Positions 1-6,160 of a stretch of DNA of 9,842 bases are shown here, piece after piece. Every line of letters begins with the position of its first letter. Positions within the stretch are counted from its first letter, which is position 1. The stretch comes from Rhodoferax sp. (lineage in GTDB: Bacteria; Pseudomonadota; Gammaproteobacteria; Burkholderiales; Burkholderiaceae_C): the NCBI GenBank assembly GCA_029865675.1, contig JARXAU010000206.1:1-9842 (forward strand), read 5' to 3'. Below the pieces are notes generated by a model that searched no databases, was not told the DNA's origin, and saw only the letters and a list, made by a program, of their open reading frames with translations. A program made the position numbers and the translations under genes.

Positions 1-94
1 GGACAAAACCCCGCCCGCGCCCCGCGTGCCCGACGCGGTCATCCAAAAAACCGCAGCCAAGTACCAAGAAGCCCTGGCGCGCTTGACGGCTTGA
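1..94 (+). CDS. purC: SAICAR synthase PurC, C-terminal end (partial)
   Basis: This is the last 30 codons of a gene that begins outside the window, read in the frame starting at base 2 and ending in TGA at 92-94. The peptide contains WDKTPP-like DKTPPAP followed by a helix with AKYQEAL and a short LT tail. That matches the C-terminal end I know from proteobacterial phosphoribosylaminoimidazole-succinocarboxamide synthases of the longer, yeast-like form (DKTPPAP, then KY-EA-RLTG). The enzyme joins aspartate to CAIR with ATP to give SAICAR in de novo purine synthesis. The identity is supported by purE and purK about 1.1 kb downstream on the same strand, which make its substrate. Only the tail is visible, so no catalytic residue can be checked. 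Confidence 0.75.
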   Translation, partial: DKTPPAPRVPDAVIQKTAAKYQEALARLTA

Positions 95-126
95 TGGGCG
101 GTGCAAGGGTACAGGCTCCGCGCGCT

Positions 127-155
127 GGCGTTTACTTTCCAGTGTGCGAGACGCC
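127..155. terminator. Inverted repeat between convergent purC and cnoX-like gene
   Basis: GGCGTTT (127-133) can pair with AGACGCC (149-155), seven pairs including one G-T, across a 15-base loop. It lies between the purC stop and the last codon of the opposite-strand gene, so it could serve as a terminator for both directions. There is no clear T-run, the loop is large, and no folding energy was computed, so this is a weak call. Confidence 0.25.
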
Positions 156-701
156 TCAGTTCAGCGCCATGCTCAGCTTGCGCCGGTAGCTGGACACCAG
201 TTGGGCCTGCGGGTCGTTGTTGACCACCGCTTTGCCCAGCAGCTCAATGCCGCCTGCGGCCTTGCCTGTGTCTGGGGTGGCCTTGGGTTTGGGTGGGGTG
301 AGCAGCTCCAAGATGGCGATAAAGGTTTTGCGCGCCACTTCTTTGTTCCAGGTCTTGTCGCGCAGGATGATTTCTAGCAATTCGTCCATGGCCTGCGTCC
401 ACATGCCGCCCACCATCAGCACACGGGCCTTGGCCAGGCGGGTGTCAAAGTCGCGCTTGTTGGCGGCAATCAGGGCGTCAAACTGCTCTGGCCCCCAGGT
501 GCCGCGCTCGTCGCTCATCACAAAGTTGATCGCGTCCAAAAAGTGGCCCAGCGCTTCAAAGCGCAGTTGGCGTGGAATGGCGGCAAGCGCCGGGGCGAGC
601 GCTGCGGCGGCGTCTTCTAGGGCGTTGGTTTCAATCAGCAGCTTGACGTAGTCAAAGCGGGCGTCGTCGTTGCCGGGGTCGCGGCTCAAGGTCTCCAGCA
701 G
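156..701 (-). pseudogene. TPR half of a CnoX/YbbN-type chaperone, cut off by a stop codon
   Basis: This stretch continues the thioredoxin gene in the same frame, directly after its TAA at 702-704. It encodes about 181 residues starting LLETLSRDPGNDDARFDY and ending SSYRRKLSMALN. It is the helical tetratricopeptide-like region that follows the thioredoxin domain in CnoX (YbbN) proteins, including the typical PGNDDAR-DYV-LL first helix and the closing YRRKL helix. Thioredoxin part plus this part is close to the expected length of the whole family (E. coli CnoX is 284 residues). No other stop or frameshift is seen, so the break is recent, an assembly or sequencing error, or read through. Independent restart is possible at TTG 687-689, with GGAG three bases upstream, which is closer than usual. 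I call it a broken gene piece; a separately translated TPR protein is the alternative. Confidence 0.7.
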
Positions 702-1109
702 TTAGTTGAGCGCGGCCTGCGGGTCACCCGCGGCCAGCAGGGCCTGGGCGTCTTCGGCGCTGTCTTGTGCGGCCAGTTCGTCGGCGCTGGGCAGGTGCTT
801 GTCTAAAAAGCTTTTGAGCTGGCCCTCGGGCACCGCGCCCATAAAGCCGTCCACCGGCTTGCCTGCAATCATCAGCACGCAGGTGGGAATGCTGCGTATG
901 CCAAAGGCCTTGGAGAGCTGCTGCTCCTGGTCCGAGTCAATTTTGACCAGCTTGAAGCGGCCTTCGTAATCGGCCTCCACCTTTTCCAGCAGCGGGCCAA
1001 TCACCTTGCACGGGCCGCACCAGGGCGCCCAAAAGTCCAGCAGCACCGGCACCTGGTGCGAGGCGGCAATGACTTCGGTTTCAAAGTTTTCAAGGGTGAC
1101 GTCGATCAT
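702..1109 (-). CDS. cnoX: Thioredoxin domain of CnoX/YbbN-type chaperedoxin (truncated)
   Basis: This 135-residue product starts MIDVTLENFETEV and has a complete thioredoxin fold: WCGPC at 30-34 (redox Cys31 and Cys34), the KIDSD strand near 56-60 and the cis-proline loop SIPTC with Pro75. After the fold come a helix (SADELAAQD) and the start of the TPR region (QALLAAGDPQAALN) before TAA. CnoX/YbbN proteins protect and pass client proteins to GroEL and DnaK under oxidative stress. The E. coli protein lacks the first cysteine, whereas this one keeps both and could act as a disulfide reductase. The start is supported by the normal N-terminal sequence; a weak GAGG lies nine bases upstream. The gene is convergent with purC and divergent from purE. 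The premature stop would leave a free thioredoxin-like protein without its client-binding helices. Confidence 0.85.
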   Translation of the reverse strand: MIDVTLENFETEVIAASHQVPVLLDFWAPWCGPCKVIGPLLEKVEADYEGRFKLVKIDSDQEQQLSKAFGIRSIPTCVLMIAGKPVDGFMGAVPEGQLKSFLDKHLPSADELAAQDSAEDAQALLAAGDPQAALN

Positions 1110-1212
1110 CTGCGGGGGCCTCGGGGTGTAAAAAGTAAAATTGCGGGTCTAGCATCCAAGCCGGGTGGTCGCGCTGCGCAGGGCGACGGTACGCACCGGC
1201 GCATCCACCACT
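1110..1212. promoter_or_regulatory. Divergent promoter region between cnoX-like gene and purE
   Basis: These 103 bases separate two divergent starts, so promoters for both genes must lie here or just inside them. A short A-rich patch (1129-1141, including TAAAAT at 1136-1141) is the only AT-rich stretch and is the natural place for -10 elements. I could not match a good -35 with proper spacing in either direction. No PurR-like operator palindrome was recognised. Confidence 0.35.
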
Positions 1213-1731
1213 ATGACCACCATCCACATCGGCGTCGTTATGGGCTCCAGCTCTGACTGGGACACCATGCAACACGCGGTACAGATTCTCCAACAGTTTG
1301 GCATCGGTTTTGAGGCGCAGGTGCTCTCCGCCCACCGCATGCCCGACGATATGTACGCCTATGCCCAAGCCGCAGCCCGCCGGGGCCTGCGCGCCATCAT
1401 CGCGGGCGCCGGGGGCGCAGCGCATTTGCCCGGCATGTTGGCGGCCAAAACCACGGTGCCGGTGCTGGGCGTGCCGGTGGCAAGCAAGCATTTGCAGGGC
1501 GTGGATTCGCTCTACAGCATCGTGCAAATGCCCAAGGGCGTGCCGGTGGCTACTTTTGCCATTGGCGCAGCGGGTGCGGCCAATGCCGCGTTGTTTGCCG
1601 TGGCCATGATGGCCAGCGGCGACGCCGCCTTGCTGGCGCAGCTAGAAGCCTTTCGCGCAGCGCAAACCGAAGCCGCGCGCGCCATGGAACTGCCCATTCC
1701 CCGTCTGGGCGCCGGTGTGGTGGGCCTATGA
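1213..1731 (+). CDS. purE: N5-CAIR mutase PurE (class I)
   Basis: PurE rearranges N5-carboxyaminoimidazole ribonucleotide to CAIR in de novo purine synthesis, acting as a cytosolic octamer in this class. The 172-residue product shows the family signatures in order: GSSSDWDTM at 11-19, SAHRMP at 39-44, GAGGAAHLPGM at 65-75, the PVLGVP strand at 83-88 and GVDSLYSIVQMPKGVPVAT at 96-114. Length is normal. I chose ATG 1213 (MTTIHIGVVMG) because the family begins within a few residues of this strand; the open frame extends back to a GTG at 1165, but those 16 extra residues look non-conserved. No clear Shine-Dalgarno precedes 1213. Its last codon overlaps the purK start by four bases (ATGA), indicating co-translation. 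Confidence 0.96.
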   Translation: MTTIHIGVVMGSSSDWDTMQHAVQILQQFGIGFEAQVLSAHRMPDDMYAYAQAAARRGLRAIIAGAGGAAHLPGMLAAKTTVPVLGVPVASKHLQGVDSLYSIVQMPKGVPVATFAIGAAGAANAALFAVAMMASGDAALLAQLEAFRAAQTEAARAMELPIPRLGAGVVGL

Positions 1732-2936
1732 ACCCGCTGGCAGACGCTAACGCGCCACTGTTGCCCGGCACCGCGGTAGACGGTCAGGCCATGACCCTGG
1801 GTGTGATGGGTGGCGGTCAGCTCGGGCGCATGTTTGTGCACGCCGCCCAGGCCATGGGCTACGCCACCGCCGTGCTCGACCCGGACCCGGCCAGCCCGGC
1901 CGGTCTGGTCAGCCACCACCACATACAGACCGGCTACACCGACGCTACGGGCTTGGCCCAACTGGCCGCCTGCTGCGCCGCCATCACCACCGAATTTGAG
2001 AACGTGCCCGCCGACGCGCTGCGCAGCCTGGCCGCGCAACGCCGCGTGGCGCCGGGCGCTGCCGCCGTGGCCATTGCGCAAGACCGCGCGCTAGAAAAAG
2101 CCCACTTTGTGCGCTGCGGCGTGGCCTGCGCGCCGTACGCTGAAATCAACACGCCCGAGCAACTGGCACAGGTGGCCGATGACTTGCTGCCCGGCATTCT
2201 GAAAACCGCGCGCATGGGCTACGACGGCAAGGGCCAGGTGCGGGTGCAAGACCGCGCCGCGCTGGCTGCCGCCTGGACCGCCTTGGGCAAAGTGCCCTGC
2301 GTGCTAGAAAAAATGCTGCCGCTGGCGCTGGAATGCTCGGTGATCGTGGCGCGCGGCGCGGATGGCGCAATGGTTAACTTTCCGGTGCAGCGCAATCTAC
2401 ACCGCGAGGGCATTTTGGCGGTGACCGAGGTGTTTGAAGGCAATCTGCCCGCCGCACTGGCGGCCCAGGCCGTGGCTGGCGCGCGCGCGGTGGCCCAGGA
2501 ACTGGACTACGTGGGTGTGCTGTGTGTGGAGTTTTTTGTGCTGGCTGACGGCCGCCTGGTGGTCAACGAAATTGCCCCCCGGCCCCACAACAGCGGCCAT
2601 TACACGCAAAACGCCTGCGATGTGTCGCAATTTGACTTGCAAGTGCGCACCCTGGCCGGTTTGCCGCTGACCCAGCCGCGCCAGCACAGCCCGGCCACCA
2701 TGCTCAATCTGCTGGGTGATCTGTGGGGCCAGCGTGGCGCGGATTCTGTGCCGGATTCGGTGCCCGACTGGGCGGCAGTGCTGGCGCTGCCCGGCACGCA
2801 TTTGCACCTGTACGGCAAGCAAGAGGCGCGCGCCGGGCGCAAGATGGGCCACTTGAACGTGACGGGCGCCACACCTGAGCAGGTGCGCGCTACTGCCTTG
2901 CGCGCGGCTGAAATTTTGGGCATTGCCGCGTTTTGA
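1728..2936 (+). CDS. purK: N5-CAIR synthase PurK (ATP-grasp)
   Basis: PurK uses ATP and bicarbonate to carboxylate AIR to N5-CAIR, the substrate of PurE. The 402-residue protein has the N-terminal nucleotide-binding turn GVMGGGQLGRMF at 25-36, the TTEFENVP motif at 87-94, the ATP-grasp lid KTARMGYDGKGQ at 159-170, the EKMLPLALE region at 194-202, and the metal and substrate site VNEIAPRPHNSGHYT at 279-293. A C-terminal PurK domain follows, with HLHLYGK at 358-364 and KMGHLNV at 372-378. About 21 residues precede the first conserved strand. The ATG is in a four-base overlap with the purE stop, which fits this start; Met22 (1791) is the alternative. A 12-base tandem duplication encodes DSVP twice at residues 339-346. 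Confidence 0.96.
   Translation: MNPLADANAPLLPGTAVDGQAMTLGVMGGGQLGRMFVHAAQAMGYATAVLDPDPASPAGLVSHHHIQTGYTDATGLAQLAACCAAITTEFENVPADALRSLAAQRRVAPGAAAVAIAQDRALEKAHFVRCGVACAPYAEINTPEQLAQVADDLLPGILKTARMGYDGKGQVRVQDRAALAAAWTALGKVPCVLEKMLPLALECSVIVARGADGAMVNFPVQRNLHREGILAVTEVFEGNLPAALAAQAVAGARAVAQELDYVGVLCVEFFVLADGRLVVNEIAPRPHNSGHYTQNACDVSQFDLQVRTLAGLPLTQPRQHSPATMLNLLGDLWGQRGADSVPDSVPDWAAVLALPGTHLHLYGKQEARAGRKMGHLNVTGATPEQVRATALRAAEILGIAAF
2742..2765 (+). repeat. 12-bp tandem duplication inside purK
   Basis: GATTCTGTGCCG (2742-2753) is followed directly by GATTCGGTGCCC (2754-2765), 10 of 12 bases identical. It is in frame and gives DSVP-DSVP in a linker before the PDW segment of PurK. The two mismatches, one of them in a third position, suggest that it is not brand new. 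Confidence 0.75.
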
Positions 2937-2989
2937 GCGGCGTTTGCGTCATTTGCTATTTTTAAGCGCCGAATGAGTCACCAAAGCCC

Positions 2990-4009
2990 ATGATTCTTTC
3001 CCTGGCGGACCCCACTGCGCTGCCGCGCGCGGTGCAAACCCTGGTCGAAGGCGGTCTGGTGGGCATTCCGACTGAAACCGTCTATGGCCTGGGCGCCGAT
3101 GCCTGCAACGCCGCCGCCGTGGCGCGCATTTTTGCTGCCAAAGGGCGCCCAGCGGATCACCCCTTGATCGTGCACGTGGCGGACCTGGACGGCGGCGCCT
3201 CGGGCGTGGCGTATTTTGCGCAGCAGGTGCCCGACTTTGCCCAGGCGCTGATGGCCGCGTTTTGGCCCGGCGCGCTCACGCTCATCCTGCCACGCCGCCC
3301 TGGCGTGGCGGCGGCGGCGGCGGGCGGGCAAGATTCGGTAGGCCTGCGCTGCCCCTCGCACCCCGGCGCGCAGGCGCTGCTGCGCGCCCTGCGCCAGCGG
3401 CCCGATGGTGCCATATGGGGCGTGGCCGCACCCAGCGCCAACCGCTTTGGCCGCGTCAGCCCCACCACCGCCGCCCATGTGCAAAGCGAATTGGGCGACG
3501 GCTTGTTGATTTTGGACGGTGGCCCTTGCAGCCTGGGCATTGAGTCCACCATCGTCGACTGCACGCGGGGCGTGCCAGTGCTTTTGCGACCGGGCTCTAT
3601 CAGCGCCCAAGCGCTCGCCCAGGCCTGCGGCCAGCTGGTGCGCAGTGCCGCAGAGAGGGTCTTGGCTGATGCGCCGCGCGCTTCCGGCACGCTGCAGTCG
3701 CATTACGCGCCGCGTGCGCGGGTGCGGCTTTTTGATGCACAAGCCTTACAGGCAGCTTTGCAGACCTGGGCGGCTACGGCGCCTGCCCCCGCAGAAATCG
3801 GCATTTATGTTCGCAGCTTTCTGCCTGCAATCATGCCGGGGCTGTGGCACCAGCGCATGCCGACTGCGGCAGCGCAAACGGCACACGAACTGTTCGCAGT
3901 CTTGCGCTTTTTGGACGATGCGGGTGTGCAAGAGATTTGGGTAGAAACTGTGCCCGCCACACCCGAATGGGCTGCAGTGGCCGATCGGCTGCAGCGCGCG
4001 AGCGCCTGA
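2990..4009 (+). CDS. L-threonylcarbamoyladenylate synthase, Sua5 type
   Basis: This enzyme makes threonylcarbamoyl-AMP from threonine, bicarbonate and ATP, the first step of the t6A modification at position 37 of ANN-decoding tRNAs. The 339-residue protein has an N-terminal YrdC domain with GIPTETVYGLGADA at 25-38, the KGR (51-53) and SxN (S149, N151) signature residues and IESTIVD at 184-190, then RPG at 200-202. A linker with SHYAP (237-241) and a C-terminal Sua5 domain follow, so this is the long Sua5 form rather than the short TsaC form. The start MILSLADP is 53 bases after purK; no strong Shine-Dalgarno is visible. Same strand and close spacing suggest read-through from purEK. It converges on the FIST gene with 26 bases between stops. 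Confidence 0.93.
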   Translation: MILSLADPTALPRAVQTLVEGGLVGIPTETVYGLGADACNAAAVARIFAAKGRPADHPLIVHVADLDGGASGVAYFAQQVPDFAQALMAAFWPGALTLILPRRPGVAAAAAGGQDSVGLRCPSHPGAQALLRALRQRPDGAIWGVAAPSANRFGRVSPTTAAHVQSELGDGLLILDGGPCSLGIESTIVDCTRGVPVLLRPGSISAQALAQACGQLVRSAAERVLADAPRASGTLQSHYAPRARVRLFDAQALQAALQTWAATAPAPAEIGIYVRSFLPAIMPGLWHQRMPTAAAQTAHELFAVLRFLDDAGVQEIWVETVPATPEWAAVADRLQRASA

Positions 4010-4020
4010 CCGGATACAGC

Positions 4021-4037
4021 GGGGCAATCAAAGCCCT
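4021..4037. terminator. Small hairpin at the Sua5/FIST gene convergence
   Basis: GGGGC (4021-4025) can pair with GCCCT (4033-4037) across a seven-base AATCAAA loop, between the Sua5-type stop and the stop codon of the opposite FIST gene. Five pairs including one G-T and no T-run make this a weak candidate for a shared terminator. Confidence 0.2.
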
Positions 4038-5304
4038 AGCTTTCGGCAGTAAACACCGTCAACACGCCGGTATAAGCGTACAAGTGGTGGTAGGCCACTT
4101 CACCGGCGGCGAAAAACCCTACTAAGGGGACGTCGCCCAATGCATGCCGAATGCGCTGCAGTTCAGCGCTAGGCCCCCCAAAGTGCGCCCCGCCGCGACC
4201 CGTACAGCTGATGTAAACCGCCCCGGTAATGTGCCGCGCCCCTTCAATTTCAATCGCCGAATCTGGTGCCAGGGCCAAGGCGCTCAACGGTTCGAGCAGT
4301 TCAGCGGGTTCGAGTTCCTCGCGGATTTCTGCACAAATGCGCGTCAGGTCAGCACGCGCTGCCGCCACGTTGCGCTGGCAAAACGCCAGCTGCGCGCCAG
4401 CGCGTACTTGGTCACTGAGCGCAATGGCGTGGCGCCCAGGGTCCAAGCCAACAATGTGGCGCACCAGCACCTCGCTGCCGAAGTTGCCGGTTTTGCGCAC
4501 TGCTGCGCTGTCGCCACCGGTAGGTGGCTGGGCCAGGCCGGCCAGCGTGGCCCGCACTGCTTGCAGTGCTTCTTGCGGGCGCTCTAGCGACACGGCGAGT
4601 TCTTGCAGCAACACGTCGAGTGCCGGTTCGCCGTCCAAGGTCAGCACCACGTTGTTTTGGCACTCGGTTACCACCCGGGCGCGCGAGATGGGCTTGCAAC
4701 CCTGGGTCACTCGGGACACCATTGCGACTTCCGGGCCAAAGGCGACGCCGCTGAGGCCCCCGCTGAAAACGCCGCCGGCGCGGCCCTGGCCGCGCACATT
4801 GCCGTCAGCGGCCAGCGCAAATTGCACGCTGGCACCGCGGCTGCTAGTCAAGCCACCAAACAGGTAACCACTGCCGGTGCGGGCGGACATTTCTTTGAGC
4901 AATTCGCCCAAATCGGCGGTGTCGCCATCGGCGTGCACCAGCGCGGTGTGCGCCTCAAAGCCCAAGCCCAGCGGCGCTACGCCCGAGAACACCCGGTACT
5001 GGTCGCTGGGCAGATCTAGCAGCATGACGGCCAGTGCGGGCTCGTCGAAATATTCCACATTGTTGGCCGCAATGCCCACACCCACCGTGCCCGACCAGTC
5101 GGTGACCGTGGGCAGCTCGGCGCTCAGGTGATCGAGCAATTCGCGGGCGTAGCCGGCGTAATGGTCGGTGATGTAGAGCAGCGCCAGGGTAGGCGATGCG
5201 TGGTGCGCCGCATTGGCGAGCTGGGCGCGCAATTGCGCCAGCACCAGGTCGGCCGCCATGTGCCACTGCGGGTGCGTGGCGTGGGCGTAAGAAAACACTT
5301 TCAT
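4036..5304 (-). CDS. FIST domain protein (FIST_N plus FIST_C)
   Basis: This 422-residue cytosolic protein fits the FIST family, a predicted small-ligand (possibly amino-acid) sensing module of bacterial signal proteins. Visible features are the opening MKVFSYAHA, an N-terminal FIST region with TDWSGTVGVG at 68-77 and LFGGLTSS at 148-155, SGVAFG at 185-190, the QGCKPI motif at 201-206 and LDGEPALDVL at 223-232. A C-terminal FIST_C part ends with CTGRGGAHFGGPSAE at 367-381 and the GFFAAGEV strand at 396-403. No kinase, GGDEF, methyl-acceptor or transmembrane segment is attached, so any output must pass through a partner. The frame stays open upstream into phaM, but I chose ATG 5302-5304 because the family begins here and it forms an ATGA overlap with the phaM stop. 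Function of the stand-alone form is unknown. Confidence 0.9.
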   Translation of the reverse strand: MKVFSYAHATHPQWHMAADLVLAQLRAQLANAAHHASPTLALLYITDHYAGYARELLDHLSAELPTVTDWSGTVGVGIAANNVEYFDEPALAVMLLDLPSDQYRVFSGVAPLGLGFEAHTALVHADGDTADLGELLKEMSARTGSGYLFGGLTSSRGASVQFALAADGNVRGQGRAGGVFSGGLSGVAFGPEVAMVSRVTQGCKPISRARVVTECQNNVVLTLDGEPALDVLLQELAVSLERPQEALQAVRATLAGLAQPPTGGDSAAVRKTGNFGSEVLVRHIVGLDPGRHAIALSDQVRAGAQLAFCQRNVAAARADLTRICAEIREELEPAELLEPLSALALAPDSAIEIEGARHITGAVYISCTGRGGAHFGGPSAELQRIRHALGDVPLVGFFAAGEVAYHHLYAYTGVLTVFTAES

Positions 5305-6044
5305 GGCTTGGGCAGCGAGGTGCTGCGTCGGCGTGCAGGCGCAGCAGCAATTGACGCCTTCACGGCCTTGGACGCCTTTGCAGCGGGCTTTTTGGCAAGG
5401 GTAGGCTGGCTCGTGGACTTTTTGATCGTCGGCTTTTTGCTGGCACTCTTTCGTGCCGCTGGGGACTTGGCTGCAGCGGGCGCCACTTTGTCGCTGACCT
5501 CTTTGAAAGCTTGGGCGGCAATGGTCTGGAACTGCTGCGTCAACGAACCCCAAAGCTGCAGCGGGTCAACCACGCCCGAGCTCGGCTTCTCCGTTCCAGC
5601 CGCTGGGGGTGTTTCGGTGGGTTTTTCGCCTGCGGCTGCTGCGGGTGGCACCTTCGTGGGCTCGTCTCTGGGAGGGCTGGCGGGAGGCATGGGCCAGCCC
5701 GAGGCTTTCGCAGGCGACGATTCTTCAGCTGCTGCGGGCACGCCCATGGTGAAGTTCATACCTTTGAGGGTTGCCATGGTGAGTTTTTGCACTTCGAGCG
5801 CCTGGATGGTGGCGGCGAGCGCGCGCGAATTTTGCTCCAACCAAAACTGTACGGTTTTGAGTTCTTCAATGCGCTTTTCCAAGTCTTCAACATTCAGACT
5901 TGGCACCAGCCACTGCGATAAATTGGGCAAGCCCGGTGCGCTGGTTCCGCCCGAGAGCCCAGCGCTGGCGCTCTTGGCAAGATTTTGCAAAAAGTCAAAA
6001 CCGGGCACAAATTTGCCAAAACCCGAGGTGTCAGAGTTGCTCAT
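5301..6044 (-). CDS. phaM: PhaM-like polyhydroxyalkanoate granule regulator
   Basis: PhaM of Ralstonia eutropha activates PHB synthase PhaC, binds granules and links them to the nucleoid. This 247-residue protein has the same build. A short N-terminal segment (GFDFLQNLAKSA, 15-26) is followed by a predicted helix at 51-95 with DLEKRIEELKTVQFWLEQN and QALEVQKLTMATLKG, the core signature of the family. Next come a Pro/Ala linker (about 103-158), an amphipathic phasin-like helix DPLQLWGSLTQQFQTIAAQAF (160-180), and a Lys/Ala/Pro-rich basic tail (about 192-247, with KKP, AKKPAAK and PARRR) of the histone H1 type expected to bind DNA. AAGGAGA (6050-6056) gives an excellent ribosome site. The stop overlaps the FIST start as ATGA. 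No PHA synthase is in the window. Confidence 0.88.
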   Translation of the reverse strand: MSNSDTSGFGKFVPGFDFLQNLAKSASAGLSGGTSAPGLPNLSQWLVPSLNVEDLEKRIEELKTVQFWLEQNSRALAATIQALEVQKLTMATLKGMNFTMGVPAAAEESSPAKASGWPMPPASPPRDEPTKVPPAAAAGEKPTETPPAAGTEKPSSGVVDPLQLWGSLTQQFQTIAAQAFKEVSDKVAPAAAKSPAARKSASKKPTIKKSTSQPTLAKKPAAKASKAVKASIAAAPARRRSTSLPKP

Positions 6045-6049
6045 ATCAG

Positions 6050-6056
6050 TCTCCTT
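6050..6056 (-). promoter_or_regulatory. Strong Shine-Dalgarno of phaM
   Basis: Read on the minus strand this is AAGGAGA, five bases before the ATG at 6042-6044. It is the best ribosome-binding site in the window and fixes the phaM start. Confidence 0.85.
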
Positions 6057-6060
6057 GTGG

Positions 6061-6074
6061 GCGTGTTCACACGC
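6061..6074. promoter_or_regulatory. 14-bp inverted repeat upstream of phaM
   Basis: GCGTGTTCACACGC consists of GCGTGT and ACACGC arms around TC. It lies four bases upstream of the phaM Shine-Dalgarno, where a bound repressor or an RNA hairpin would affect phaM and FIST expression. No T-run follows on the minus strand, so it is not a standard terminator of the upstream TPR gene. Role inferred from position only. Confidence 0.4.
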
Positions 6075-6160
6075 TTGCCGTCGAGCTTAACTGATGGTTT
6101 GCACTGTTAAACCCACCGCCCAAGCTTGCGCGGGCCGCAGCCAAGTCCTCACCCTATGCG

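Noticed and set aside
2937..2989. Possible terminator or repeat remnant between purK and the Sua5-type gene (GCTATTTTTAAGCGCC)
   Set aside because: Only a 5-base CGGCG/CGCCG pairing with a long loop is present; too weak for a terminator, and too short to call a dispersed repeat.
5305..5553. Longer N-terminus for the FIST protein, 83 extra residues
   Set aside because: The extension lies inside phaM in another frame, is Cys/Gln/Arg-rich with no FIST similarity, and ATG 5302-5304 has the coupled ATGA overlap.
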